In this document: positions 23,701 through 35,287 of the stretch, piece after piece
Layout: each line of letters starts with the position of its first letter
Numbering within the stretch: position 1 is the first letter of the stretch
From: Symbiodinium natans
Taxonomy: Eukaryota; Sar; Dinophyceae; Suessiales; Symbiodiniaceae
DNA: 61,500 bases
Assembly (NCBI GenBank): GCA_905221605.1
Contig: CAJNDS010000224.1
Location: 452,585 to 514,084 of the forward strand
Direction: 5' to 3'
Notes under the pieces: generated by a model
The model's database searches: none
Told to the model about the DNA's origin: nothing
What the model saw: only the letters and a program-made list of their open reading frames with translations
Translations under genes and position numbers: made by a program

Positions 23701-26075
23701 TTTCTCTCGTCCTGAGGCACCTTCGGAGCAAGAACCTTCGGAGGCCCAAGGGCCCGTGATGCAGGACCCCTGTGCCGTGTGTTGCCGCGATGGAGGCGGA
23801 AGGGTCTCCGGCGCATCGGGAAGCTTGCTGTAGCGGCGGCGGAGAGGAGGCAAGTTCGGGAGAGACCCCGACTGGCCAGCCGGCCCGAAACGATTTCGGC
23901 CCCCAAACCAGAACCCGCAACCACGAAGGCCAGCAAAAGACGCAGAGACACCCAGAGACATCCAGAGACCCGGGCCTGCTTTTGAGACACAAGCACTACG
24001 TCACCAAACTGTCCCTACCACCGCTCTGAAGGCTCTTCTGGGGTTCAAAACTATTTGAGCAGAGGACTGTGCTCGCAACTCTTCCGGAGGTGCAACAGGG
24101 AAATGACTGTGAGTCTGAGAAGGTCACTGCTTTCTGCGCTTCGTGACAGGGACAAGAAGTGATAGCAGGAGCAAGTGGAATAGAAAAAACAGAGACAAGC
24201 ACTACACCTTGAAACTTGAAAAAAGACATCAATCCTTTCGTGCCTGCAAAAGACAGCCAGCCCCAAACTGTTGCAAGTCCTAGAGCCCCCCCCCCCGTTC
24301 TGTAGACTCGAGCGAGCACTCTTGGGACATTCTACAAGGCTTCGGCTTCGCGAGGCTTCCTGAGGGGTTCCCGAGCGGTTCCCGCCTGCAGGAGCCTGGT
24401 CACCTTGAAGACACGTACTATTCGGAGGTTGCTGGAGGCTCCCCCGTCGGCCCCCGGTTCGGTGCCGCTAGTGGAGCTCAGATCCAGGGCCAGCTCCACC
24501 CAGGCCGGTGCCACCACAAAGACATCCAGCCAGTTCCAGGCCCAGCCAGGGCCGCAGAAGTAGGCCTCGAAGCCCGCCGCAGTGATGCGGATCATCATCT
24601 CGAAGGTGAAGAGCACCGCGTAGGTCATGTGGACCGCAATCCAGCTCCCTTCGTTCTGCCTTACAGGTTACGCAGCGTTGCGCAAGGGTTTCGGGTTAGG
24701 GCTTAGGGTTCAGGGATGACTGCAGGCTGCCAGTCAGTGCAAGTCGCTGCGGCGCCCCTGTGCTTAACACTTCCAACACCTTCCTCAACTGGAGCCTACG
24801 CAACGCCTATGCAATGTCGTGCATGTTGCTCGGCATTCAAGGTGTTGGCGCTGAGTTCCAGTTGCAGGCCCAAGAAAAGTGAGTTCGTGACGATGACCAA
24901 GGTAAAGAAGATGTTGAAGGGCAACGATGCAGCCCAGGTTTGCGAGAGCCGGCGCACACGCTTCAGGTGTCGCCGGAGGCAATTTGGATCTAAGTCTTCT
25001 TCTTCGAGGTTGTTTTGCATCCGCTTGAGGTCCTCGACACGGTTGCCCTGCTCCTGCCATGGTCTTCATTGCCACATGCCTAGGTCTCGTCTCGAAGATT
25101 TGCTTGACCCTGTGTCCTTGGCAAGCTCGTAGCGAGTCGTGGCTTTGGATGGGAGTACTCTCGATCGCGATGAGGCCTTGCGAGGTGAGACTTCATGCCC
25201 GTGCAACTTGTGTTTTGGGACCTTCGATGAGACGACCATACCAGGCCTCAGAGACCTCCTTGGCTGGTCTCTTCTTCTGGCTCTCAGCCTTCTCAGCCTC
25301 CGCCTCCGGGATCTCGAAGAAATCGCCGTCCAGGGAGGCGCTACTCATCCCCGCTTTTAAGTCTCTTCGAGTCTCCCCCCGCCGGGGCCTGGCGCAGAAT
25401 TGACTCGGTGAACATACTTGAAAGGTGCTTTTTCCCCCTGCCACCCCCCCCCCCCCCCCCCCCCCGCGCCTCTGGAGGGCGGCCTCGAGGCACACTTGAA
25501 GTGGGGGGGCTGGGCGTTCTCTTCGCTTTCTCTTCCATCTTGACTCTCAGTCGAGAACGGCTTCTCGATCAAAACAGGAGAAGAGGGGGAAAGGGAACAA
25601 TAGAAGGGGAGAATCACTCAGGGTATCACAACGCTGCAAAGTCTGCGATCGGCCTCAAGCTTGTCCAAGCGGAAGAGCAGCTCGCTTTGATGCGCATGGA
25701 GTATCTGCAGCAAAGGGGAGAACCAAGGAAGAAGAAAGCCGGAACAAAAAAAGGCCCAACAAGGTCTGTAGGGTTACCAGGCGGGGATAAAGCAGGGAGA
25801 CACTGAGACTCCTGACGCTCCTGACACTCCAGATCACTCCACTCTTCTGATGGCCTCTTCAAGGGCCGTCTGCTCCATCGCGTTGCGCAAAGGGGCTCAG
25901 GATGGCACAGGATGGCTCAGGACTGGCTCTGGTTCTCCTCCTGTCGTAAGGACCAGAAGTTTTGAGATGGTCTGTGGGGTCTTGTTGCCAGTCAGTTTAA
26001 GGATCTTTGTTTCCTCGTCACACTTTAACTGAACTCTAACTTCATGATCTGCGGAGTCCATGAAACTTAGCCTCA
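20759..26075 (-). CDS. Voltage-gated cation channel paralogue A with EF-hand
   Basis: Single-domain six-helix channel. Exons: about 25060-24832 (LSQTWAASLPFNIFFTLVIV, S1), about 24648-24386 (S2; WAWNWLDVFVVAPAWVELAL, S3; S4 NLRIVRVFKVTRLLQ), 22726-22676 (17 codons, VVRSVRLIKFLGALRAL), 22391-22065 (S5, pore ILGGLDW, S6 to NVMTGVF), 21938-21735 (VNSAIKTRERDHETLL to EINAVD), 21174-21104 (EF loop DVDGDHTVSLDE), 21042-about 20965 (CMQLHGPARSVDL), 20891-20759 (INALEEQQQHMTL, stop TGA). Basic residues every third position in S4 indicate voltage sensing, and the EF-hand implies Ca2+ regulation. Donors are GC at 24385, 22675, 21734 and 21103 and GA at 22064. Protein-like N-terminal exons lie at about 25150-25070 (TTRYELAKDTGSSKSSRRDL), 25720-25630 (LQILHAHQSELLFRLDKLEA), 25885 (AMEQTALEEAIRRV) and 26075-25930. 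These are less certain. Confidence 0.88.
25443..25466. repeat. Poly-C run
   Basis: A run of about 20 C broken only by an early A, inside the 5' part of channel A. Comparable G/C runs occur at 20466, 11726, 36540 and 8140. They are prone to length error in sequencing. Confidence 0.85.
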
Positions 26076-27334
26076 GGTTACGTGCGCGCCAAGCATGCTC
26101 GCGCCCACGTCTCTTTGAGCCAGCGCAGCTCGACGTCATGGAGATGCGCCTCAAGGAACCTCGGCCCTTGGCATGAATGATAAAATTTGCGGCCCACCCC
26201 CTCCTCACGGCCTCCTCCCCGTGGGAGCTCCTTGATCAACCCCCCGGGCCCCCCCAAGTCCCCACGCCCTGATTCAATGGCCTTGGGGAGGCCGGCTTTG
26301 AGTGATAAGACTGATAAGAAGTGTGGGAGAGCTTCACCCATGACCTTGGATTTCCTTCGTGTGCGCGAGCGCTTGCAAGTCGGCCGATGTTCTGCTTATT
26401 CTAGCCCCCATATCCTCTACACGGCAAGTCTAAAAATCCTTTTTCCCGCCTCTGGCATGGGCTGAGCTAGCAAAGCCCGCTTGGCGAGCAAAAGCTGATA
26501 GCCCGTTGAAAATGGACTGATACACTGACGAGCAGCGATTTCTTCGCGTTGGCTCGCTTCCTGGCAAGCTTACAGAGCCTTACATACTGTTTCATACTGT
26601 CACACATAGAACAACAGAACAGACAGACCGAGCGAGGAATGAACAAATCGCGATGAGCGGGCACAAGAGTTTACAAAGCAAATGCCCAAGAGACCAGGGA
26701 TGTATGCTGTAGCTATTGAAAAGGTCCGTGACACTGGCGGCAGGGAGCCCGAAGCAATGCACACATGCACGACACAACAAGATTCGCATTGTTTTTCTGT
26801 TCATGTTTGGAGGCCCCCCTATCAGCCGCACGATGATTTCTGGCTCTCGGTCCTTTTTGGCGACCGAGGTCAAAGCAGAGTTTGGAAAGCTGCGTACCCA
26901 GGCTAGACTTGTTTTAACAGGCTAAAATGGGGCCTAAAACCGTACGAGCCCCATGTCCCCTGAACCCCGTTACAAGATTGCGTAGCTCAGAGATCAGCAA
27001 GAAAAATGGTCATCAAAGTGTAGGCGAAGAGAAAGCGCTCTCCTCAGGTGATGTGCAAACGAAGTCGAACAGAACCCAGCGTTGACTTAGAAAACCTGTG
27101 TCGGTGTAGGAGAGCCGAAGAAGGCAGAAGTTCTTAGCTTACACTGGAGAAGCAGCAGCGCGTGCCCCTTACACCCCCTCACGCGGTCTTAGAATGCTGA
27201 GCTCACAAATCAAACGCATGTCAGCAAGCCCCGACGCTTGTCCAGCATGCGAGCAACAGCAGCAAATGCCTTGTTGTGCAGACCCAAGCGGCAGCATTCT
27301 TGCAGTTTGCTCTGCAATCTGCTGCTGAGAGCCT
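26076..27334. other. Intergenic between channels A and B; no gene recognised
   Basis: A minus-strand segment at 26180-26080 (KFYHSCQGPRFLEAHLHDVE) is protein-like and could be a further upstream exon of channel A. Nothing else in the stretch is recognisable. Confidence 0.4.
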
Positions 27335-30300
27335 TTACACTTTACACCAAGAGCAGACTTCACTTTCAGCCGGCGATATCAAACCAAGAAGGAACGAGAG
27401 CAAGCTAAGCAAGTGCCCACAGCTGCTGCGTTGCTGTCCCCCGCCTTCAAGATTCTTCAGCTGCTTCTTCAGCGCGTACCTTAGTGAAGCCGAGACTTCA
27501 AGAGCGCCCGACGTGCTTGGAATTCTCAGCCGTTTAAGCACTGGAAGGACTGGCAACTTCAGCGCTGAGCTCTAGATCATGCTGCATCGTGCTGACGAGA
27601 AGGCAATTTAAGAGGCTCTTCTCCCTCAAATTTTTCTGCTTGTTGACGCAGGTTCTTTTTGCCGGCTGGGGACAAGTCCACAGATCTGGCGTTGCCATGC
27701 AATTGGACGCATCTCCTTGGGGGCCACGGAGCTCTGCCAGACATCTCTCTCCACATCCTCTCTCTCCCTTTTGCTTCTTTTGCTCCTTTTGCTCCTTTTG
27801 CTCCTTTTGCTCCTTTTGCTCCTTTTGCTCTCTATCAAAATCTCTTTCTTAAGCTGAGAAAGGGGGGCTCTCGGGTTCTCTTGTGCTTCTCCCTCCGCTC
27901 GCGCCGCGTTTCTCCGTGAACTCGTCCATGGTGATGGTGTGATCCCCATCCACATCCAAGCTGTCGAAGAGAGTCCAAGCCTAGGGCAGACAGTTCTAAA
28001 GTCATCGATGTACTGTTCTTTTGATGGTATGGAACATCCTATAATTCTGTATAGAATTACAAAGTGTGTTGCAGTGCTCTCTGTACGATGTTAGGCAATG
28101 CGCAATATAGACCGCTATGTCGTGCTATATCACTGTAGACTGTTCGAGAAAGGCTTTAGACGGCTCTGTTTCTTTTCTGCTACAAGGGCTGGGCATCACA
28201 AGTCGGCGCGGCCGGGCGGCGTCCACGGCCTTGATCTCGATGGCCTCGAAGAAGGCCTGCATCGCCTCATCCTCGAACATCGTCTCGAACTCGGAGATCG
28301 TGATCTGACCAAGTCCCGTGGTGTCGACCTTCTCCCACAGCTTCGCCACCAAATCCTTCAAGCGGACGCCATTCTGCATCAGCGTTTCGTGATCTTTCTC
28401 ACGAGTCTTGATGGCTGAGTTCACAAACACGCCTGTCATGACGTTCAACACCGCAAATCCTTGGGTAGATGTCTCAACAAACATGAGCTGCCTCTCTTCC
28501 TCAACTAGGGTGGGAAATACGGTACTTGATCGATTCGCTACACGCACGCTTGGCTTTTGTCCCACAAAGTAACAAGTAGGCTGGCAGCCTCGCCTCAAGA
28601 GAGAGAGAGAGAGAGACTGTCAACAAGACGACGACTGGAAAACTCTTCTCACTGATCCCAGAGTCCACAGAAGGCGATGTAAACATGAAACAGCAGGACC
28701 CACGCCCAGCCAACCGGGTCCAAGGCATCGACCGCGCTGTCCCAGTCGGTGCCTCCCAAGATGGAACGAAACAGCGTTGAGCATGACCTGTAGACCGTCC
28801 CGAAGTACTTGAACAAGTCACCGTCGTCGGCTGGATTGCTGAACAAGTATTCCAAGACCGCATCTGTGAAGAGGATGCCAAAGCTGTATATCACGAGCAG
28901 CAAGAGGATCAATGCCCAGACCAACTGCCTCGTGGTGTCTACCACGGAGAGCACCAGCGCCCGGAGAGCCGCGACAAACCGAACAATGCGGAGAGAGCGA
29001 ACCACCTACAGTTGTTCCACAATGCGCCACAATGCGTGCTACGATGTGCCACAATGTGCCACAATGTGCTACAATGTGCTACAATGTGCCGCAGCCCCAT
29101 TGGAACATTTAGCACGCTTGCCCATGCAGCGAGTCCAGCCAGGCAACCTGAAGCAGTCGTGTAACCTGCCAAGAACCAAGCTGGAAATACAGTAGCCTGG
29201 TTTAGTGGTTTAGTAGGCTTTAGTAGCTTAGTGGCTTAGTGGCGTAGCTGGTTCTTGCAACAGCTTTTAGTCTTTGAGAGAGACTAAAAAGAGCTGCGTC
29301 GGGGATGTCAAGGACTGAAGGGTCAATGCTGAATACTGAACCAGGCCTGAAGACTCAGAGCAAAACAAAACAACAAAACAGCTTCCTGAACCTCCCAATT
29401 TGAGACTCCCTGGAACTGCATCACTGTACATGGACGGCTTTGATGTTAACCCATGCCTTCTGCTCTGCAGATCCGCACATCCCAGCGCATTGGCTCGGGG
29501 AAGTGGGTGCTTGGGGGGAGGGGGGCCGACGGGGGCCCAGTTCGGCATCGTGTCTCTTTTCCCCTCTTGGTGTCTTCGTGCTCCGAGTCCGTTCCGAACC
29601 TAGCCAAACCATAACCAAACCCTTACCAAACCCTGTACCGCACTCTCTTTCCGCACGTTCTGAATTCCCGTAACCACTTCCCGGCCTTGAAGACGCGGAT
29701 GATGCGGAAGTTGCTTGCAGCACCCCCCTCCGAACGACTGCCTCTTTCACTGAAGTCGATGGCCAGTTCTACCCAAGCAGGGACCACTACCTGCAGTGGA
29801 AGCAGTATCGACGGTCATCGGCAGAACAAAGAACACCACAAAAGATCACGCCAAGGTTTTACCACTGTTACAACACCCCCAAAGAGACAGAAGTTGGGCC
29901 AGCTGGGCTTGTGATCGCCTAAGTTGAGGGTTTTTTCCATGCTTCAGCAGCGGGGCAAAGACATCCAGCCAGTTCCATGCCCAGCCAGTCCCCAGGAAGT
30001 AGTGCCGAGGGCCCGCCGCGGCAATGCGGACACACATCTCCAACGTGAAGAGCACGGCATAAGCGATGTGTGCCACGACGAAGCCAGGCTCCACGAACCT
30101 GCCCCCCGAACCAAGGGGGACACATTCGGATACATGCTTCTTACAGTTTGTTACGAAGCCCTCCCGCCTTTGGACCTTCCTGACCTACGTGCGTGGCGCT
30201 TGCTTGAGGCTGCATGCCACTTTGGGACCCTTCCCGCCAAGATCAGTTTGCAACTCACACCCCCGACCCTTCCCGGCCAGGCCAGAATCAAGGTCGACCC

Positions 30301-31579
30301 CCCTTCACCTTGCCTGGAAAATCTGGGGGCTCCCCCAGACCCCGCTGTCTCCCCTCTGACGAGTTTACAGCTATACCCGCCTCCTGAGCCGAACGGTCGC
30401 TTAGATCCAGGCAAAAACGATACCAGCCTCGCCCCCAAACAGCAAATGAGGACCACTGCTCTTCATGCATTGAAAACAGCAAAGGCGACTGTTTTGGGCA
30501 TGAATCTGCCGTCGCGGCAGGCGACAACAGCATTGCCTAGGTGGTACAAGATGTCCACGTGTCGAGACTTGCGCGCCAGAGCGTACATGGCGCGCAAGCT
30601 TGAGACACGAACAGACCTGCAGGCTGTCGGCTGTCGCACAGGGAAAAACAGCAAATTTGCCACGGTCGCACCGCAAAGAAAATTGAGAGCTTGGGTGCGA
30701 GACAGTCCAAGCTTGAGATACAAGAGACGTGTTGGCCGCCAGGAAAAAGTACGACATTGCGGGGCTTGCCCCGAAGTTAGCACGAAGAAAACAAACCTGA
30801 TTCTCCGCGTGAGATGACATTGAGAGTTGGCTTGCAAGACAAGATGCCACATGCCTGTCTGCTGCAGTTTCTCAAGTTCAAAATAGGCCAGACAAGTACG
30901 AAACTGCATGTTACGATGGTACAACTTCGAAAGAAGCACCAGAACGAAAGAAACTCCGCGCTATAGATTCGCAGCTTGAACTCCAACACCAGAGATCAGG
31001 AAGGCACACTCGACTGTTTCACAAACTCCAAGCAAACTATACGAAACACGAACATGCAGGGTACTGCTGCGCAGGTTCTAAAGAAGCAAAGTACAAAACC
31101 GCATGATGCGGATGAAGACTAGCGAAACTATTCACAAACCATCTGGCCAATCTTGCTGTATGCTGGACGACCCAGGCTACTCCAATCGTGAGCTCTTGGG
31201 TAAGGAAAGACGATGATTGGCATGTTGTCTGCCTTTGAATTTACTACTGTTGCCGCATTGCAGCAGCAGGGGGCCACGAAAGGATCCACAGCTACTTGTA
31301 GAGCCGTTGAAGGGAACACAGAGCCACTGAGCCCGAGCGCCATGAAGGGAGCCCCACGTTCTGTCTGTTCGGGGAGTCTTTGGGGTTCTGTCTTTTTTTC
31401 CGATGTTCAGCTTTGAGACTTCAAGGCGCAGTGGTCTCGGACGGCTGCCACATTTACGGGAGGTTGGTCTTGAGGAGGTTTGTTATTACAATGTATATAC
31501 ATACATATGCAAAGCAGAAACGTGGATCATGGGGGGGAGGGTGAGCATATGTACATAATATATATATATATGTATATAC

Positions 31580-31615
<36 letters not shown>

Positions 31616-32300
31616 TATCACACAAGCGAAGTACTACCTATAGTACATGTATTGGCTTATTCCGCATCAGGGCTTCCAAGCAAAAGCTGCTTCGCCTGTC
31701 CACCCGAAGCGCACTCCACTCCAGCTGCATGCCCAAGAAGATCGAGTTCGACATGATGGCAATTGCAAAGAAGACGTTGAACCAGATGTTCTCAGCGAGG
31801 CGCTTAGCTTGTGCCTGCACTTCCCGACAGAAGAGTCCTCGGCTCTTGAGGAGTTAGGATGGGGAAGGGGTCCCTCGACTCCTTTCCCCGAAAGATCTTC
31901 TCCCAAAAGCCCCTCTGGAGCACATCCCAAAGTCCGTGCTCCTCCCCTCGAAGCCCCTCCACAGCAACTCATGTTCAGAGACATCGGAGCTTTGCTGCAA
32001 AGCCTCGAAGTCGAGTCGGCGTCTCTACGCGGTCGCTTGCGGACATCATGCTCTTGAATGACTCGATGCCTTTGCCGCGCTCCTAGCCAGCTACAGGATA
32101 AAGGCAGGAACCCAGGAACGGTAGCGTCCGAAGCTTTGAAAGTTGGAAGAAAGCTTCTTAAGCACATTGCTTGAAGCGGCGGTGTTTGCAGAGCATAACA
32201 TGCATGGTAGGGGAGCATACGTTGCGGGTCCTTGGCGAGTTCGTAGCTATAGGTTCTCTTGAGCCTCGGCTTGGTGATCTCCTCGCTCATTGTCCTCTCC
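27335..32300 (-). CDS. Voltage-gated cation channel paralogue B with EF-hand and 18-nt S4 microexon
   Basis: Same architecture as A. Exons: about 32300-32190 (N terminus, RTYSYELAKD), 31814-31696 (S1; IWFNVFFAIAIMSNSIFLGM), 30098-29957 (S2-S3; FVVAHIAYAVLFTLEMCVRI and WAWNWLDVF), 29790-29686 (VVVPAWVELAIDF to NFRIIRVFK), 29165-29148 (18 nt, VTRLLQ), 29005-28666 (S4 end, S5, pore ILGGTDW, S6 start), 28459-28221 (FAVLNVMTGVFVNSAIKTRE to EIKAVD), 27980-about 27905 (EF loop DVDGDHTITMDE), about 27712-27660 (CVQLHGNARSVDL), 27479-27335 (YALKKQLKNLEG). Donors are GC at 31695, 29956, 29685 and 28220, GA at 28665 and GT at 29147. Without the microexon S4 would lose one sensor arginine and six residues. 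The last stop and extreme N terminus are tentative. Confidence 0.87.
27775..27832. repeat. (CTCCTTTTG)n tandem repeat
   Basis: Six copies of the 9-nt unit TTTTGCTCC lie in an intron near the 3' end of channel B, beside the CVQLHG exon. Confidence 0.9.
29023..29095. repeat. (ACAATGTGCC/T)n tandem repeat
   Basis: About seven copies of the 10-nt unit ACAATGTGCT or ACAATGCGCC lie between the S4 microexon and the S5 exon of channel B, starting within 20 bases of the acceptor of the latter. Confidence 0.9.
29148..29165 (-). CDS. 18-nt microexon of channel B (S4 voltage sensor)
   Basis: On the minus strand GTTACACGACTGCTTCAG is preceded by GGCAG and followed by GTTGCC. It encodes exactly V-T-R-L-L-Q. 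That is the segment which paralogue A carries in its S2-S4 exon and paralogue C (as ITRLLQ) in its S5 exon, and which is missing between the two flanking exons of B. Its inclusion restores the every-third-residue spacing of S4 positive charges and keeps frame. Confidence 0.85.
31556..31617. repeat. (AT)n microsatellite
   Basis: About 60 bases of TATATATA with a few ATAC or ATGT interruptions, directly downstream of the S1 exon of channel B in its first long intron. Confidence 0.95.
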
Positions 32301-32329
32301 TGGCAAGCGATATGCAGAGGACGGGCCAT

Positions 32330-32520
32330 ACAATTAAGATCTCGCATCACGCCATCCATGCATCCATCGCGACATCTAACGATGACAGTATGACTGTTCA
32401 CGAAGACCACCCGTCATCCATCACGACATCCATGCATCAACGATAAGAACCTTCACGAAGACCACCCGCCATCCATTACGACATCCATTACGACTTCCAT
32501 CCAAGCATCAACGATAACGA
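32330..32520. repeat. Tandem repeat of CATCCATCACGACATCCATGCATCAACGATAA units
   Basis: Units of roughly 60-75 bases built from CATCCAT, ACGACATC and CACGAAGACCACCCG recur two to three times. A related CATCCATCCATC block lies at 32893-32955. Confidence 0.8.
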
Positions 32521-32549
32521 AGAAGCTTCACGAGACGCCACGGACAGCG

Positions 32550-32790
32550 AGAGCGTTGTCGTTCGCGGACGAGATGCGAACGCCTCCCATGCGAGGCTTG
32601 TCGCTCGCGGACGAAATGCGCACGAACATGCGAACGCCTCCCACATGCCAGCGCCGCGACACCCCCAGGAGACGCAGAGGGTTGTCGTTCGCGGACAAAA
32701 AAGCGAACGCCTCCCACGTGCCAGCATCATGGCAACACCAGAACATGCAGAGGGTTAGCTGTTGCAGACGAAAATATAAACGACTCCCAC
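32550..32790. repeat. Diverged tandem repeat (GTTCGCGGACGA ... GAACGCCTCCCA)
   Basis: The block GTCGTTCGCGGACGAGATGC followed by GAACGCCTCCCATG recurs at 32557-32592, 32606-32645, 32684-32720 and, weaker, near 32765. Spacing is 40-80 bases. Open frames here are repeat translations. Confidence 0.8.
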
Positions 32791-33399
32791 GCGGCAGCGC
32801 GATTTTTGGCCAGGTGCGGCGGGTCCCGCCAATCCTACCCTGTGCTTTAAAACATATTAAGTTAAAGAGGAAAGCCACAAAATCAAAATCCATCACACCA
32901 TCCATCCATCCATCATCCATCCCGAAATCCATCCATGCATCATCCATAACGACGACTCTTCCCAAGACGACCTCTCCGCTGAAAATCCCTCTCCATGCTT
33001 TCGGGAAAGATGGCTCGCGCACCCTGCCTTAACAAGCTCCCGCGGGCTTGTGGGGCCGAATTGGCGCATGGACCGCCGCCGGGGCTTCAACTCCTGAACC
33101 GGGCTCTCGGTTGCAGGGGGACAGTAGTGAGCACCAGTACACTCTCAGCCGTGCCTCTAAATTGAGGCCCCTGGTGTCCGTGAGCAGCTGCCTGCAGATG
33201 CACGGGGCGATGCACCGATGACATCCGGCGATCGAATCTATCGAATCCAGACCAACACCACCCCACGTCGGCCGGAGGCCCATATGCCACCCCTGAGGGT
33301 GACTGTCTGGCAGAGTGATGTTTAAATCCTGTGGGAACTTGCACGCTTACGGGCCCTCACGACGACAAAGCTAGGAAAAAAAAGAAACGACTGCTTCGG

Positions 33400-33555
33400 A
33401 TGAAAGCCCATGCTTTTGTTGGACCTCTCCATCGAGCCCTCGAGCTTTCTCAGCCAGTCGTCCTGCAGTGGCTTGGGTGCACAGAGCGCAGAGTCAGGAA
33501 ACAGTGCATGCACGATCACACGTTGAACATCAAACTCACTCGCCCCTCTCGGCAC
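33400..33555 (-). CDS. Candidate exon, unidentified
   Basis: Minus-strand frame with natural composition containing FDVQRVIVHALFPDSAL and LQDDWLRKLEGSMERSNKSM. It sits upstream of channel B and could be one of its N-terminal exons, since paralogues A and C have coiled segments (LDKLEA and LDRLEAWF) in similar positions. The match is only suggestive. Confidence 0.3.
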
Positions 33556-35287
33556 CGCTTCACGAGGGGGCGTGTGCTGAGAGGGCTAAGAGGCAAGGCT
33601 CCAAGTGGCGCAGAAGCTCATCATGCCGTCCTTAGGCGGAGAGCGGGGAGCGAGAGTTCTGAGAGAAAAGTGAGACCGACGGTCACATGCCGTACAGTAG
33701 GCCGAGGAGCTTTGCAGCACCTGTGGACAGAAAGATTCGATCTAGTGAAAGGGTTTGGCAGAAGAATCTTTGGCAGAAGAAAAGCTGACTGCAGGGCAAT
33801 ATGTATGCTGCCCCTCACGTACCCACAACTTGGATTTCAATCACCACGTGCACCGATGCTTCCAGCACCCCTGATACCCCAAGGGTACGGCACAATGTTG
33901 TCACAATGTAGCCCCTGGTGAAACATCTTGAGTGGGATGTTCTGCCCCCCAGCATCTGCGCCTCGTCCATTCGCTTCGTAAGCGAATCGCTGGGCTCGCT
34001 CTCACCAGGCTCGCCATCCAGCTCACACGCACTCATCGCAGCCCAACACTCCCGCTCCCTCATAAGTGCCTTCTGCAACAAATTCCCCAGGAGACTGAAA
34101 CCTGGTGAGTGATCGAAAGCGATGGTGAGCGTGATGGTTGTTGATGTGTAGTGAAGTGTGGTCTAGCTTTCGAAAAATCGATCATTCACCAACGATCCTG
34201 CTGCTGAAAAGCTCCGGAATTCGGCTGTAGATCCTAAGCTACCAGGTTGCCCTTCAGAGCTCAGAAATGGGTACAAGCATCCCCGAAAGTCGCACTTGTG
34301 GGGCAAGCCGACCTGACCTCTGACCATTGCGAATCTCTCAAAGAGCTCAACAAACTTTTGAGTTCAAAAAACCCTGCGAAACCTGCAATCCCTGCATCAT
34401 TGCGTCACTTTGTGTCAGCATCTCTCGGCGCAGCTCGTGCAAACACCGCGACAAGCACCTGGAAGCAAAAGAGAAGCAAAAAGAGAAGTGTAGACCAGTG
34501 GAGACTCTGAGTAGACTCTGAGTAGACTGTGGAACGGAAGAGGGCGGAGTCGACCAAACCGGCGCAACTGCAGAGAAGAGCTGCCAGAAGACGGAACCAT
34601 CCTAGGCAGAACTGGTGCTGTTGCGGGGGCCAGAGACCGGACAAAAAGGTACAGACGTGGGCGACGTTGGGGTGAAACGGAATCTCAGATTACAACGCCT
34701 TCTGAGTTTAAACACAGAGCACCGAGAGCCACATGGAAAAGCCACAAGACCTTTTGCGGCCATTGCAAAGCAACTTCAGCCACACCAAACACCACTAGGC
34801 AAAGTGCACAACGCCACTTCCTGAAAGCACGAGGTGCGCGATAACTGCAGCACATGCCGAACATATGACATTGGCGCTTCCACGTGGACATGCGGAAAGG
34901 AAAATCAAAAGCTTTGACGTGGCCCACAGCTGTTCTGAAGCCAACCATCTTGGACGGCGAGCTCAGAGTGTCGGCATTCGTGTCAACTGCTGCCTGGGCA
35001 TGCAGGGAAGGGCCCTCTGGTTCTGTGTTGAAAGCTGCAGCTGCAGATACCATCAGTGACATCATCATGTTAAGAGCCAGTCCGCAGGTGTCAAACACCC
35101 CAAACTGGCGAGTTGGTGTCCAGCCTGCTCCTCAGACCACGCCGCACCACGCAGCACCACGCCGCACCAGTGACTCTGTACGTCCATGACTCCAGATGAC
35201 GATCCGTCAATTTTCTATCACTAGGACTATGCTGACTATGCTCGAAATGTGGGAAGTAGGAGGACAATATTGCTAACACTTGAGGGC
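33556..35287. other. No gene recognised
   Basis: Between the upstream part of channel B and the end of channel C. Open frames at 33815-34081 and 34685-35098 on the minus strand lack domains. No promoter motif is identifiable; dinoflagellate promoters generally lack a canonical TATA box. Confidence 0.5.
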
